Shown piece by piece: positions 41,362-49,177 of a stretch of 64,000 nt of DNA. The DNA is from Chitinophaga sp. CF418. Lineage in GTDB: Bacteria > Bacteroidota > Bacteroidia > Chitinophagales > Chitinophagaceae. Position 1 is the stretch's first letter. Each line of letters begins with the position of its first letter. The position numbers and the translations under genes were made by a program. The stretch lies in NCBI RefSeq assembly GCF_900142925.1, contig NZ_FRCN01000006.1, positions 124,001-188,000 on the forward strand. Reading direction: 5' to 3'. The notes beneath the pieces are model-generated. The model saw nothing but the letters and a program-made list of their open reading frames with translations, searched no databases and had not been told where the DNA came from.

Positions 41362-42480
41362 ATGAAAGAAATCGAGGATATTTTACGGGCCTATGCACAA
41401 TCCCGGGAGAATGGGAAGAAAGTGGCGCTCGCTACTGTTGTACACGTGGAAGGATCGTCCTATCGTCGTCCGGGAGCCAGGATGCTGGTGACGGAAGATG
41501 GAGAGATGACCGGAGCTATCAGCGGTGGATGCCTGGAAGGAGATGCTTTGCGAAGAGCGCTCCTGGCTATCATCCAGCAGCAGAATAAGCTGATCACCTA
41601 CGACACGACGGATGAGGATGATGCGAAAATAGGTGTACAGCTTGGCTGTAATGGGATTGTTCACATCCTGTTCGAACCAATAGACCCTGTTTCGCCGCAC
41701 AATGCTATCAGGCTACTGGAGCAGGTGCTGGAAAAACGTGAGGATGCCGTATTAGTAACTCTTTTCAGGTTAAACCAGGCTGCTCAGCAGCCTGGCACCT
41801 GTCTTCGTTATTCAGGGAATAATTTTGCCGGAAGCCTGGAAGACGGTGATCTGAGATCAGAGATCGTGAAAGATGTGCTGGAAGTGTTCAGCACGAAACA
41901 GGGGATGGTAAAACAGTATGGAGACGAAAAACCAGCACTACATGGTTTTGTCGAATTACTGAAACCTCCTGTTTCCCTGGTTATAGCAGGGGCAGGAAAT
42001 GATGCTATGCCTTTAGTGGAAATAGCCCGCATCCAGGGTTGGCATACGACAGTGGTGGATGGAAGGGCCCTTTATGCCACACCCGCGAGATTCCCCGGCG
42101 CCCGCAGGGTGATTGTAAGCAAAGCGGCAGAAGTGCTGCAAAAAGTGACGATCGACGAAAGGACTGTTTTCGTCCTGATGACCCATAATTATAATTATGA
42201 CCTGGCACTGCTGGAATTACTCCTGCAAAAAGAAGTAACTTACATCGGTACGCTGGGGCCTAAAAAGAAGCTGGAACGCATGCTGGACGAACTGGCGGCA
42301 AAGGGCATCACAATAGGAGAAGAAGAAAGATCCAGGATCCACGGACCGGTGGGACTGGATATAGGAGCGGAAACAGCAGAAGAAATTGCATTGTCTGTGA
42401 CGGCTGAAATAAAAAGCGTACTTTCAGAAAGGACTGGCATTCCTTTAAGAGAGAAAAACGGGCCGATACATACTGTGTAA
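41362..42480 (+). CDS. XdhC/CoxF-family cofactor maturation protein
   Basis: A 372-residue cytosolic protein with the N-terminal XdhC/CoxI segment GSSYRRPGARMLV and ISGGCLEGDA and the C-terminal Rossmann segment LVIAGAGNDAMPLVEIARIQGW, plus GTLGPKKKLERML. XdhC-type chaperones bind Moco, promote its sulfuration and insert it into the hydroxylase large subunit. Placement one base after the cytochrome gene, inside the operon for such an enzyme, agrees fully. Confidence 0.92.
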   Translation: MKEIEDILRAYAQSRENGKKVALATVVHVEGSSYRRPGARMLVTEDGEMTGAISGGCLEGDALRRALLAIIQQQNKLITYDTTDEDDAKIGVQLGCNGIVHILFEPIDPVSPHNAIRLLEQVLEKREDAVLVTLFRLNQAAQQPGTCLRYSGNNFAGSLEDGDLRSEIVKDVLEVFSTKQGMVKQYGDEKPALHGFVELLKPPVSLVIAGAGNDAMPLVEIARIQGWHTTVVDGRALYATPARFPGARRVIVSKAAEVLQKVTIDERTVFVLMTHNYNYDLALLELLLQKEVTYIGTLGPKKKLERMLDELAAKGITIGEEERSRIHGPVGLDIGAETAEEIALSVTAEIKSVLSERTGIPLREKNGPIHTV

Positions 42481-42485
42481 ATCGT

Positions 42486-43100
42486 ATGGATATGGAAAAT
42501 TACGGTGTAATCATTTTGGGGGCGGGTAATTCCTCCCGCCTGGGACAGCCGAAACAACTGCTGATGTACAGGGGGAAAACCCTGATCTGTCAGATGGCGG
42601 AAGAAGCAATTGCAGCGGTAGGCAGTCCTGTGGTGTTGGTAACGGGGGCTAATGCGCCTCAGATACTGGAAAAACTTTGCGGATTTGCGATTGAGATAGT
42701 GGAGAATGATCACTGGATAGAGGGCATGGGCTCATCCATCAGTACGGGGATGAAGATGTTGGTAAAACATGAAGGCCTGGCAGGAGTGATCATCATGGTG
42801 TGCGACCAGCCATTTGTCAACGCAGCCTTGTTAAGGCAGCTAATGGACCAACAGGTAATTGCAGGAAAGGGAATCATCGCCTGCACTTACGATAATACTG
42901 CAGGTACGCCTGTACTCTTTGCAAATACCTATTTCGATGCGCTGACGGCTTTAGAGGGGCAGGAAGGTGCTAAAAAGATACTACAGCAGTCTACCGACGA
43001 CCTGGCCCTGGTGCCTTTTCCGCTTGGAGCTTTAGATATTGATACAGCTGAGGATTATCAGCGATTATTAACAGGGCAAGTTTTAGCAGATGATAATTGA
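42486..43100 (+). CDS. MocA/MobA-like molybdenum cofactor nucleotidyltransferase
   Basis: A 204-residue enzyme with the nucleotidyltransferase start VIILGAGNSSRLGQPKQLL, the substrate loop GMGSSISTGM and the metal-binding VCDQPFVN. This pattern fits MocA, which adds CMP to molybdopterin to form the MCD cofactor used by xanthine oxidase-family enzymes, more than GMP-adding MobA. It lies five bases after xdhC-like and overlaps moaA by 11 bases. Confidence 0.85.
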   Translation: MDMENYGVIILGAGNSSRLGQPKQLLMYRGKTLICQMAEEAIAAVGSPVVLVTGANAPQILEKLCGFAIEIVENDHWIEGMGSSISTGMKMLVKHEGLAGVIIMVCDQPFVNAALLRQLMDQQVIAGKGIIACTYDNTAGTPVLFANTYFDALTALEGQEGAKKILQQSTDDLALVPFPLGALDIDTAEDYQRLLTGQVLADDN

Positions 43101-44070
43101 TTCGTTTAACCGTGTGCATGATTACCTGAGGATCTCCCTGACAGATAATTGCAACATGCGGTGTTTTTACTGCATGCCGGAGGAAGACTATGACTTTACG
43201 CCGGCTTCCCGTTTAATGCAGGCCGATGAAATAGCCACTTTAGCAGGGATCTTTGCTGCCAATGGAGTACGCAAGATAAGGCTGACCGGCGGTGAGCCGC
43301 TGGTAAGAAAAGACGCGGCAAAGATCATTCTATCTCTTTCCCGTCTGCCTGTGGAACTCACTATGACTACCAATGGCGTCCGCCTCCATGAATTTGCAGA
43401 TGTGCTGGAAGAAGCAGGTGTACGATCCCTGAACATCAGCCTGGATACCCTGCAGCCTGAAAGATTTATGCTCGTTACCAGACGTGACCTTTTTCACCAG
43501 GTAAAGAGCAATATCGATCTGCTGATCGGGAAAGGCATTCATGTAAAGGTCAATGTGGTGGTGATGAAGGGCCTGAATGACACTGAGATCAATGACTTTG
43601 TGGCCTGGACGAAACATACGCCGGTGCATGTACGTTTTATAGAATTTATGCCTTTCAGCGGTAACCGATGGACGAGCAATAAAGTGATGTCTTTACAGGA
43701 GATCTTGCAAAGTATCAGTACGGAGTATGACTACCTGCCCTTAAAAGGCGGCGCACATGATACAGCTAAGGGATTCATTGTGCCAGGCCATGCCGGTACA
43801 TTTTCTGTTATCAGTACCATGACTGCTCCCTTCTGCGATACCTGTAACAGGATGCGTCTTACCGCAGACGGTAAACTGAAGAATTGCCTCTTCTCGAATG
43901 GGGAAACAGATCTGCTGACCGCCCTGAGAAACGGGGAAGACGTATTGCCATTGATCCAGCAGAGCATCCTTAGCAAGGCTAAAGCGTTGGGAGGTCAGTT
44001 CTCCGGAAAGCTGGAAGAAGTGGAAGCCGCTGCTATTAAAAACAGGAGTATGATCACCATCGGCGGATAA
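43090..44070 (+). CDS. moaA: GTP 3',8-cyclase, radical SAM
   Basis: A 326-residue enzyme for the first step of molybdopterin synthesis, making 3',8-cyclo-GTP from GTP. The radical SAM 4Fe-4S site is Cys 21, 25 and 28 (CNMRCFYC), GGEP follows at about 75-78, the second cluster is Cys 249, 252 and 266 (CDTCNRMR...NCLFS), and the protein ends in the conserved Gly-Gly needed for activity. MoaC partner genes are not in the window. It overlaps the previous gene and is the last clear member of the hydroxylase operon. Confidence 0.95.
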   Translation: MIIDSFNRVHDYLRISLTDNCNMRCFYCMPEEDYDFTPASRLMQADEIATLAGIFAANGVRKIRLTGGEPLVRKDAAKIILSLSRLPVELTMTTNGVRLHEFADVLEEAGVRSLNISLDTLQPERFMLVTRRDLFHQVKSNIDLLIGKGIHVKVNVVVMKGLNDTEINDFVAWTKHTPVHVRFIEFMPFSGNRWTSNKVMSLQEILQSISTEYDYLPLKGGAHDTAKGFIVPGHAGTFSVISTMTAPFCDTCNRMRLTADGKLKNCLFSNGETDLLTALRNGEDVLPLIQQSILSKAKALGGQFSGKLEEVEAAAIKNRSMITIGG

Positions 44071-44240
44071 TTGACGGAATGATATAAATTGCATGTGCAG
44101 AAGCGCTGTCAATCAATGATATTGTGCGATGAGCATTCGCTGCATTGAGCCACGCCGCCAGGTGTGCGACTCGTTTGCGGGGTTAGGAATCGGGATCACA
44201 CATCGTCATATTATCACAACCACAACCGGAATCTAACGAA

Positions 44241-44606
44241 ATGGAAAAAGCAATCAAAGACATATTGGTAAATGGCGCATTGAAAGTAAATGGCAGCCTG
44301 TGGGTAGAAGGGAATGGCAAACGATTCTTCGGCCCCGGACCAGTAGAGTTGCTGGAGCTGATCCAGGAAACCGGTTCAATCAACCAGGCGGCAAAGAAAA
44401 TGAAGATGTCCTATAAGAAAGCCTGGGAACTCATTAGTAACCTGAACCATATGGCAGGTAGCCCGTTGGTGATTACCAGTACAGGCGGCGACAATGGAGG
44501 CGGTTCTGCTATTTCTGAAGAAGCCCGCCAATTGATTGCCTATCACCGGGAAATGAGGGTGCGGTTCAGCAAATTTCTCGAAGAAGAAACACAACGTTTA
44601 AAATAA
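44241..44606 (+). CDS. ModE-like single-domain winged helix-turn-helix regulator
   Basis: A 121-residue protein matching the N-terminal DNA-binding domain of ModE: GPGPVELLELIQETGSINQAA is the recognition-region start, followed by MSYKKAWELISNLN and the wing TSTGGDNGGGSAIS. The C-terminal molybdate-binding TOBE/Mop domains of full ModE (about 260 residues) are absent. It lies in the molybdenum cluster, 170 bases after moaA, and is followed by a terminator. Palindromes matching the ModE operator occur upstream of the hydroxylase operon and just upstream of the next gene, so it is the likely regulator of both. Confidence 0.9.
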   Translation: MEKAIKDILVNGALKVNGSLWVEGNGKRFFGPGPVELLELIQETGSINQAAKKMKMSYKKAWELISNLNHMAGSPLVITSTGGDNGGGSAISEEARQLIAYHREMRVRFSKFLEEETQRLK

Positions 44607-44615
44607 GACACACAT

Positions 44616-44641
44616 GCACATCATCAGAATGTGCTTTTTTT
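44616..44641 (+). terminator. Terminator after the ModE-like gene
   Basis: GCACAT and ATGTGC form a 6-bp stem with a seven-base loop, followed by seven T residues. It isolates the ModE-like gene from the receptor gene, which therefore needs its own promoter. Confidence 0.8.
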
Positions 44642-44648
44642 ACCTGAT

Positions 44649-44672
44649 CGTTATATCCGACAAGATATAACG
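44649..44672. promoter_or_regulatory. ModE-box palindrome upstream of the TonB-dependent receptor
   Basis: Perfect 9-bp arms CGTTATATC and GATATAACG flank the six-base spacer CGACAA. From memory the E. coli modABC operator has arms CGTTATATT and TACATAACG with the same six-base spacer, so size and arms agree. The site ends 15 bases before the receptor ATG, where a bound protein would block transcription or initiation. Confidence 0.8.
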
Positions 44673-44687
44673 TGATAAGTAGCTTTT

Positions 44688-47240
44688 ATGACCAAATCTC
44701 TATTCATCGCTTTTGTTTTATGTAGTGCAGGTGTGTATGGACAGGATACTTCTTTTGTACAGAGAGATACTACGGTGAAAATATTGTCGGAGGTAACGGT
44801 ATCGGCATCGCGTACCAGGGAAAGCCTGTTGCAGTCGCCGGTAAGCATTCAGAAAGCGGGAGAGCAATACTTCCGGATGTCTGCCGCACCTTCTTTTTAC
44901 GATGCCCTGGAACATTTACAGGGTGTACAGCTGATCACCCCGAGCCTTGGGTTCAAAGTGCTGAATGCCCGTGGTTTTGCCAATACTACCAATGTGCGTT
45001 TCGCACAACTGGTAGATGGCATGGATGTGCAGTCGCCACATATCGGCGGACCGATAGCCAATGCCCTGGGCCCTTCTGATCTTGATGTCAGTAATGTAGA
45101 GATCCTGCCGGGAGTGGCATCCGCATTGTACGGTATGAATACTGTCAACGGGCTGGCCAATATTTCTACGAAAAACCCATTCACGTCTGAAGGTGTAAGC
45201 ATACAGCAGAAAACGGCGCTGACACACCTCGGGGATGCCAAAAGCAGTATAAAAGTATATACAGAAACAAGCCTGCGCTGGGCAAAGGTGATCAGTCCAA
45301 AACTTGCATTCAAGATCAACGGTACTTTTAACAAGGGATATGATTGGATGGCAGATGATCATAGAGAACTGAACGGACAGGCGAATGCCAGCACAGGATT
45401 ACTGGGAAAGGATAATCCGGCGCAGGACCCGCTGAGCAGTTACGGAAACGAATCTTCCGACAGGAAAACAATCGCATTGGGAGGACGTAATTATGTGGTA
45501 GCACGTACCGGTTATGACGAAAGAGATGTAGTGGATTATGGTCTGCAGAATATTAAGGCCGATGCGGGTATCTATTATCAGCTGAAGCCGGGTATGACGC
45601 TGACCTACCTGTACCATATGGCCCTGCTGGATAACGTATATCAGCGGGCCAACCGTTTCCGCCTGGCGGATTATCTGGTGCAACAGCATGGGTTACAGTT
45701 CCAGTCCAACAGTGTAGAACTGAAGTTATACCTGAACCGTGAGAACACTGGTAACTCTTATAATCTGCGTTCTATGGCAGAGAACATTGACCGCAACTAC
45801 AAATCGGACAATCAATGGTATGCAGACTATACAACGGCTTTCAACAATGCAACGGGGGCCGGAGCCTCTGTAGCGGATGCTCACCGGCAGGCAAGGACAG
45901 CTGCAGATGCCGGCAGATATCAGCCAGGAACGGCTGCATTCGATAATACCCTGAACAAGCTGGCGCAGATCAATAACTGGGATATCGGCGCTGCACTGAA
46001 AGTAAAAGCAAGTTTTATACATGCAGAAGGCCAGGTAGATCTGACAGCTGATTTGCTGCGTGACGTGAAGGACAAACTGGGTATGCAGATCCTGGTGGGC
46101 GGTGACCACCGTACCTATATCATAGCGCCGGATGGGAACTACTTTATCAATACTGAACAGGGCAAGGAGTATACAAACATTCATTATGCCAAGACAGGCG
46201 GTTTCATATCTGTTACCAAGACCTTGTTCAACGGCGATCTGAAACTGGGTGCTATTGTGCGTGGCGATAAGAATGACTATTTCGATCTGATGATCACGCC
46301 TCGTTTCACCGCAGTGTATTCACCGGTAAATACGCAGCATTTCCGCGCGTCTTATCAGAGTGGCTACCGCTATCCGAGCATCTTTGAAGCATATTCCAAT
46401 GTGAATAGCGGCGGTGTGAAACGTGTAGGCGGATTGCCTGCCATGTCGCAGGGCATTTTTGAGAACGCATGGCTTGCCTCATCTATTACGGCTTTCCAAT
46501 CGGCAGTGCTGAACGATATCAATAAGAACGGACTGACACAGAATGAAGCTATCTCAAAGAATAGAGACATCCTGAAGAAGAATCCTTATACGTATATCAA
46601 AGCAGAGCATGTGAAGTCGGTGGAAGTAGGGTACAAGGGCATCTTTGATGAAGGCAGATTTTTTATAGATGCAGAAGCTTACTTGAATAAGTATGCGAAT
46701 TTTATTGCCCAGGCGAATATGAATGTGCCGAACACTGAAGTAGCAGACTCTATTCCTTTTGCGCTGTATAATAAGAGTAAACAGAGTCCGTACCGCATGT
46801 GGACGAATTCCCAGACCGTAGTGAACAACTATGGCGGAAGCGTAGGGCTGACCTATACAGAACACGGCTATGTGGCTAATGGAAATGTGACCTATGCAAA
46901 ACTGAAGATGTCTGACAAGGAAGACGGACTGGAAGATGGCTTTAATACACCATCCTGGACAGTGAATGTGTCTGTAGCTAAAGAGCGGATCATCAAACAT
47001 GCAGGAGCCGGTATTTCCTGGAAATGGCAGAGCAGCTACTATTGGCAGTCTTTCCTGGTAAATGGTAATGTAGACGCTTATTCTACAGTCGATGCGCAGG
47101 TGACATACATGTTTGATAAACTGAATTGCAAGGCGAAACTAGGCGCCAGCAACCTGTTGAATAAGTATTATTACTCCTTTTTGGGAGGTCCGTCTGTCGG
47201 AGGAATGTATTGTCTGACATTAACATACGGTATTCGTTGA
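44688..47240 (+). CDS. TonB-dependent outer-membrane receptor, likely molybdenum-linked
   Basis: An 850-residue receptor with a signal peptide (1-19, VYGQ). The TonB box region is near DTTVKILSEVTVSASRT, with the two halves lying either side of residue 30. The plug domain includes SPVSIQKAG, LNARGFANTTNVRFAQLVDG, VEILPGVASALYG and NGLANISTKNPF. The rest is a 22-strand barrel ending with MYCLTLTYGIR. There is no SusC-type N-terminal carboxypeptidase-like domain. It takes up a ligand across the outer membrane with TonB energy. The adjacent ModE-like gene and the operator at 44649 suggest molybdate or a molybdenum-binding chelator as the ligand; this is inference. Confidence 0.88.
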   Translation: MTKSLFIAFVLCSAGVYGQDTSFVQRDTTVKILSEVTVSASRTRESLLQSPVSIQKAGEQYFRMSAAPSFYDALEHLQGVQLITPSLGFKVLNARGFANTTNVRFAQLVDGMDVQSPHIGGPIANALGPSDLDVSNVEILPGVASALYGMNTVNGLANISTKNPFTSEGVSIQQKTALTHLGDAKSSIKVYTETSLRWAKVISPKLAFKINGTFNKGYDWMADDHRELNGQANASTGLLGKDNPAQDPLSSYGNESSDRKTIALGGRNYVVARTGYDERDVVDYGLQNIKADAGIYYQLKPGMTLTYLYHMALLDNVYQRANRFRLADYLVQQHGLQFQSNSVELKLYLNRENTGNSYNLRSMAENIDRNYKSDNQWYADYTTAFNNATGAGASVADAHRQARTAADAGRYQPGTAAFDNTLNKLAQINNWDIGAALKVKASFIHAEGQVDLTADLLRDVKDKLGMQILVGGDHRTYIIAPDGNYFINTEQGKEYTNIHYAKTGGFISVTKTLFNGDLKLGAIVRGDKNDYFDLMITPRFTAVYSPVNTQHFRASYQSGYRYPSIFEAYSNVNSGGVKRVGGLPAMSQGIFENAWLASSITAFQSAVLNDINKNGLTQNEAISKNRDILKKNPYTYIKAEHVKSVEVGYKGIFDEGRFFIDAEAYLNKYANFIAQANMNVPNTEVADSIPFALYNKSKQSPYRMWTNSQTVVNNYGGSVGLTYTEHGYVANGNVTYAKLKMSDKEDGLEDGFNTPSWTVNVSVAKERIIKHAGAGISWKWQSSYYWQSFLVNGNVDAYSTVDAQVTYMFDKLNCKAKLGASNLLNKYYYSFLGGPSVGGMYCLTLTYGIR

Positions 47241-47315
47241 GAAAAGACTATTCAATAAAATAGTTGTGGTATTTGAATGCCAAATGTTGGCGATTTTACG
47301 GAGAATCATTTGAGT

Positions 47316-47354
47316 AAGACTATTTTGACGTAGATTTATTGTCAGAATAGTCTT
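47316..47354. promoter_or_regulatory. Inverted repeat ahead of the AraC gene
   Basis: AAGACTATTTTGAC and GTCAGAATAGTCTT are 14-bp arms with one mismatch and an 11-base centre, ending 17 bases before the AraC ATG. A related smaller pair, ACTATT/AATAGT, occurs at about 47248-47265. It may be an operator of the AraC gene or, less likely, a T-poor terminator of the receptor gene. Confidence 0.5.
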
Positions 47355-47371
47355 ATCTCAAATTTGATAAT

Positions 47372-48256
47372 ATGGAAGCCAACGAAAACAGAGGACGTCT
47401 AATGTATGGATGTGATGGGGTGAGAATTGAGAACGGGCATTTTAAAGTGCATGCGGTAAGTGATCAGTTTAAAGTAGCCACACCTTATATCCGCAGGGAT
47501 TTTTACAAAATAACCTTATTCAGAGGTATCAGCAGGTTACACTACGCTGATCAGGGCATTCTGATAGACCGGCCTGCACTGACATTTTCGAATCCTTTAG
47601 TGCCTTATAGCTGGGAGCCTGTTTCAGAACGCTGGACAGGTTACTATTGCCAGTTTACGGAGGATTTTGTTCATATCCGTAACAGTGGACATTTTTCCCT
47701 GCAGGATTCGCCATTATTTAAAATAGGAGGTAACCCGGTGTGCTTTCTGAGTGAGGAGCAATATGCAACAGTGGAAGGTCTTTTCAACAAAATGATAGCC
47801 GAAGAAGCAACTGATTATGTACACAAATATGAAGTGATCGGAAATTATGTGAACCTCATTATTCATGAAGCGTTGAGGATGCAACCTGCTGCAACTGTCC
47901 ATAAACCAAGCAGCGCTGCGGCGCGTATCACCATGTCATTTATGGAATTGCTGGAAAAACAGTTTCCTATAAATTCCCAGGCTCAGACATTGGGGCTGAA
48001 AACAGCGGGTGATTATGCAAAACATCTGGCCATTCATGTTAACCATCTCAATCATGCAGTGAGGGACGTTACAGGAAAGGCTACCACAGTGCACATCAGG
48101 GAACGTATTATTGCGGAAGCAAAATTATTACTGAGAAATACAGACTGGAATATTGCGGATATCGCATATAGCCTGGGATTTGATTATCCGGCTTACTTTA
48201 ATAACTTCTTCAAAAAGCAAACGGGTATGACACCCCGTTCGGCAAAGCTGGTATAA
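47372..48256 (+). CDS. AraC-family transcriptional regulator
   Basis: A 294-residue regulator. The N-terminal part (1-150) is a cupin-like domain (LHYADQGILIDRPALTFSNP, split here by the limit), and the C-terminal part holds AraC helix-turn-helix motifs with YAKHLAIHVNHLNHAVRDVTG and WNIADIAYSLGFDYPAYFNNFFKKQTG, the latter being the conserved second motif in shortened form. It follows the receptor gene by 130 bases with palindromes between. Targets are not evident; it may control the receptor, itself, or something outside the cluster. Confidence 0.88.
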   Translation: MEANENRGRLMYGCDGVRIENGHFKVHAVSDQFKVATPYIRRDFYKITLFRGISRLHYADQGILIDRPALTFSNPLVPYSWEPVSERWTGYYCQFTEDFVHIRNSGHFSLQDSPLFKIGGNPVCFLSEEQYATVEGLFNKMIAEEATDYVHKYEVIGNYVNLIIHEALRMQPAATVHKPSSAAARITMSFMELLEKQFPINSQAQTLGLKTAGDYAKHLAIHVNHLNHAVRDVTGKATTVHIRERIIAEAKLLLRNTDWNIADIAYSLGFDYPAYFNNFFKKQTGMTPRSAKLV

Positions 48257-48257
48257 T

Positions 48258-48285
48258 TGGGGGAGTACCTATGATACCCCCTGAT
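48258..48285. terminator. Weak hairpin between convergent genes
   Basis: GGGGG and CCCCC pair around about 13 bases between the AraC stop codon and the convergent small gene. There is no good T tract. Confidence 0.3.
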
Positions 48286-48502
48286 TTATTCCGGATAATT
48301 TCTCTTTCACTATTACGAGGCGGTCGTAGAAAATCTCAAAAATCCCTACCCCTTTTCTTAGCTTGATAATCTGAAGGTGGCTGTACACAAAAGCCGGAAC
48401 ATTGGTGATAACACTTCCCGGACCTAAGTCAATAGTCTTTGGCAGATCAGCTGTTTTAAAAAATTCCTCCATCTCCTGGATCTCTTTGTCGGCATATTTC
48501 AT
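48269..48502 (-). CDS. Small protein resembling DUF6965
   Basis: A 77-residue protein, MKYADKEIQEMEEFFKTADL, followed by LPKTIDLGPGSVITNVPAF and a basic C-terminal helix FYDRLVIVKEKL. The layout (helix, PKTI-L-P/DG turn, FV-SHL, RL-LKE) fits a small Bacteroidota family listed as DUF6965, function unknown. A TATCTTTG box lies only four bases upstream of the ATG, which makes a leaderless transcript likely. Confidence 0.6.
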   Translation of the reverse strand: MKYADKEIQEMEEFFKTADLPKTIDLGPGSVITNVPAFVYSHLQIIKLRKGVGIFEIFYDRLVIVKEKLSGINQGVS

Positions 48503-48506
48503 GTGG

Positions 48507-48514
48507 CAAAGATA
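48507..48514 (-). promoter_or_regulatory. -7 box for the 77-residue gene, leaderless
   Basis: TATCTTTG on the minus strand, four bases before the ATG at 48502. The match to TAnnTTTG is exact; the -33 element is not clear. Confidence 0.45.
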
Positions 48515-48577
48515 ACCTCGCGAAGGTATTTAAGTGAATTTTTTTATCTTGGTAGCGCCATTCAGGACCCGGCCATT

Positions 48578-48787
48578 CTAAAGCAGGTCTTCGTCATCAG
48601 CGAAGGCTGCCACACGGCCTATCTGACCGTCTTCCAGTCTGACTTTTATACCCCGGGAATGGTAAGGGGAGGAAGTGAGGATGTTTTTTACAATGCCATA
48701 TGTCAGCTTCCCGCTGCGCTGGTCTTTCTTGAGAATGATCGCCACTGCCAATCCCGGGTATATATCTTTTCTGTACTGACCTTCCAT
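48578..48787 (-). CDS. YwbE-family small protein
   Basis: A 69-residue protein starting MEGQYRKDIYPG, with VAIILKKDQRSGKLTYGIVK and HSRGIKVRLEDGQIGRVA, the full pattern of the YwbE family, a small KOW-like beta-barrel found across Firmicutes and Bacteroidota. Its function is unknown, although the fold suggests nucleic-acid contact. The frame extends to 48808, but the start at 48787 gives the family N-terminus, and the TACCTTTG box at 48806-48813 overlaps the longer form. Confidence 0.85.
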   Translation of the reverse strand: MEGQYRKDIYPGLAVAIILKKDQRSGKLTYGIVKNILTSSPYHSRGIKVRLEDGQIGRVAAFADDEDLL

Positions 48788-48805
48788 AGTTTTAAATTGT
48801 GGGCG

Positions 48806-48813
48806 CAAAGGTA
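48806..48813 (-). promoter_or_regulatory. -7 box for the YwbE gene
   Basis: TACCTTTG followed by CGCC on the minus strand is a very typical Bacteroidota -7 region. The transcript would have a leader of about 13 bases. Confidence 0.5.
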
Positions 48814-48923
48814 GGCAATTTACCCCATCCCGTGTACCTCGTCAACACGCTAATAACTAGACCTTCAGGCAATTATTTGAATAAAAAAACATCCGTACAA
48901 TATTAAATGTTTTAAAAAATGCC

Positions 48924-48931
48924 TATGTTTG
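48924..48931 (+). promoter_or_regulatory. Possible -7 box of the four-gene envelope operon
   Basis: TATGTTTG matches TAnnTTTG and is followed by CGATAC. It lies about 245 bases before the first ATG at 49178. The 369-bp gap holds no gene; the leader is AT-rich with no strong hairpin. Confidence 0.35.
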
Positions 48932-49177
48932 CGATACAACTATTGGGACAACATTTTGGATTGTTTGACGCCAGACCTCTGTGAAAAGAATCCTTTTTTC
49001 TTCCCGTATTTGTTCCGGCATGGATTAGTTTATACTTGTTATGTTTCGTTGCTTTGTTCAAAAACTTATTTGAGATTGTTTGCTTTCCTGATTAATAATT
49101 TACTATAAGGCAAATTACACCTGATCTCTTGTCGATGAGCATGTTATTAGCCTGAAAGTAGTTCGATTTGTTATACC

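Noticed and set aside
44071..44240. tRNA or riboswitch between moaA and the ModE-like gene
   Set aside because: No cloverleaf, no TTCGA loop and no recognisable aptamer; only some GC-rich words such as CACGCCGCCAGG.
44680..44687. -7 box TAGCTTTT for the TonB-dependent receptor
   Set aside because: It touches the ATG, so transcription would begin inside the coding region; the true promoter probably overlaps the palindrome upstream.
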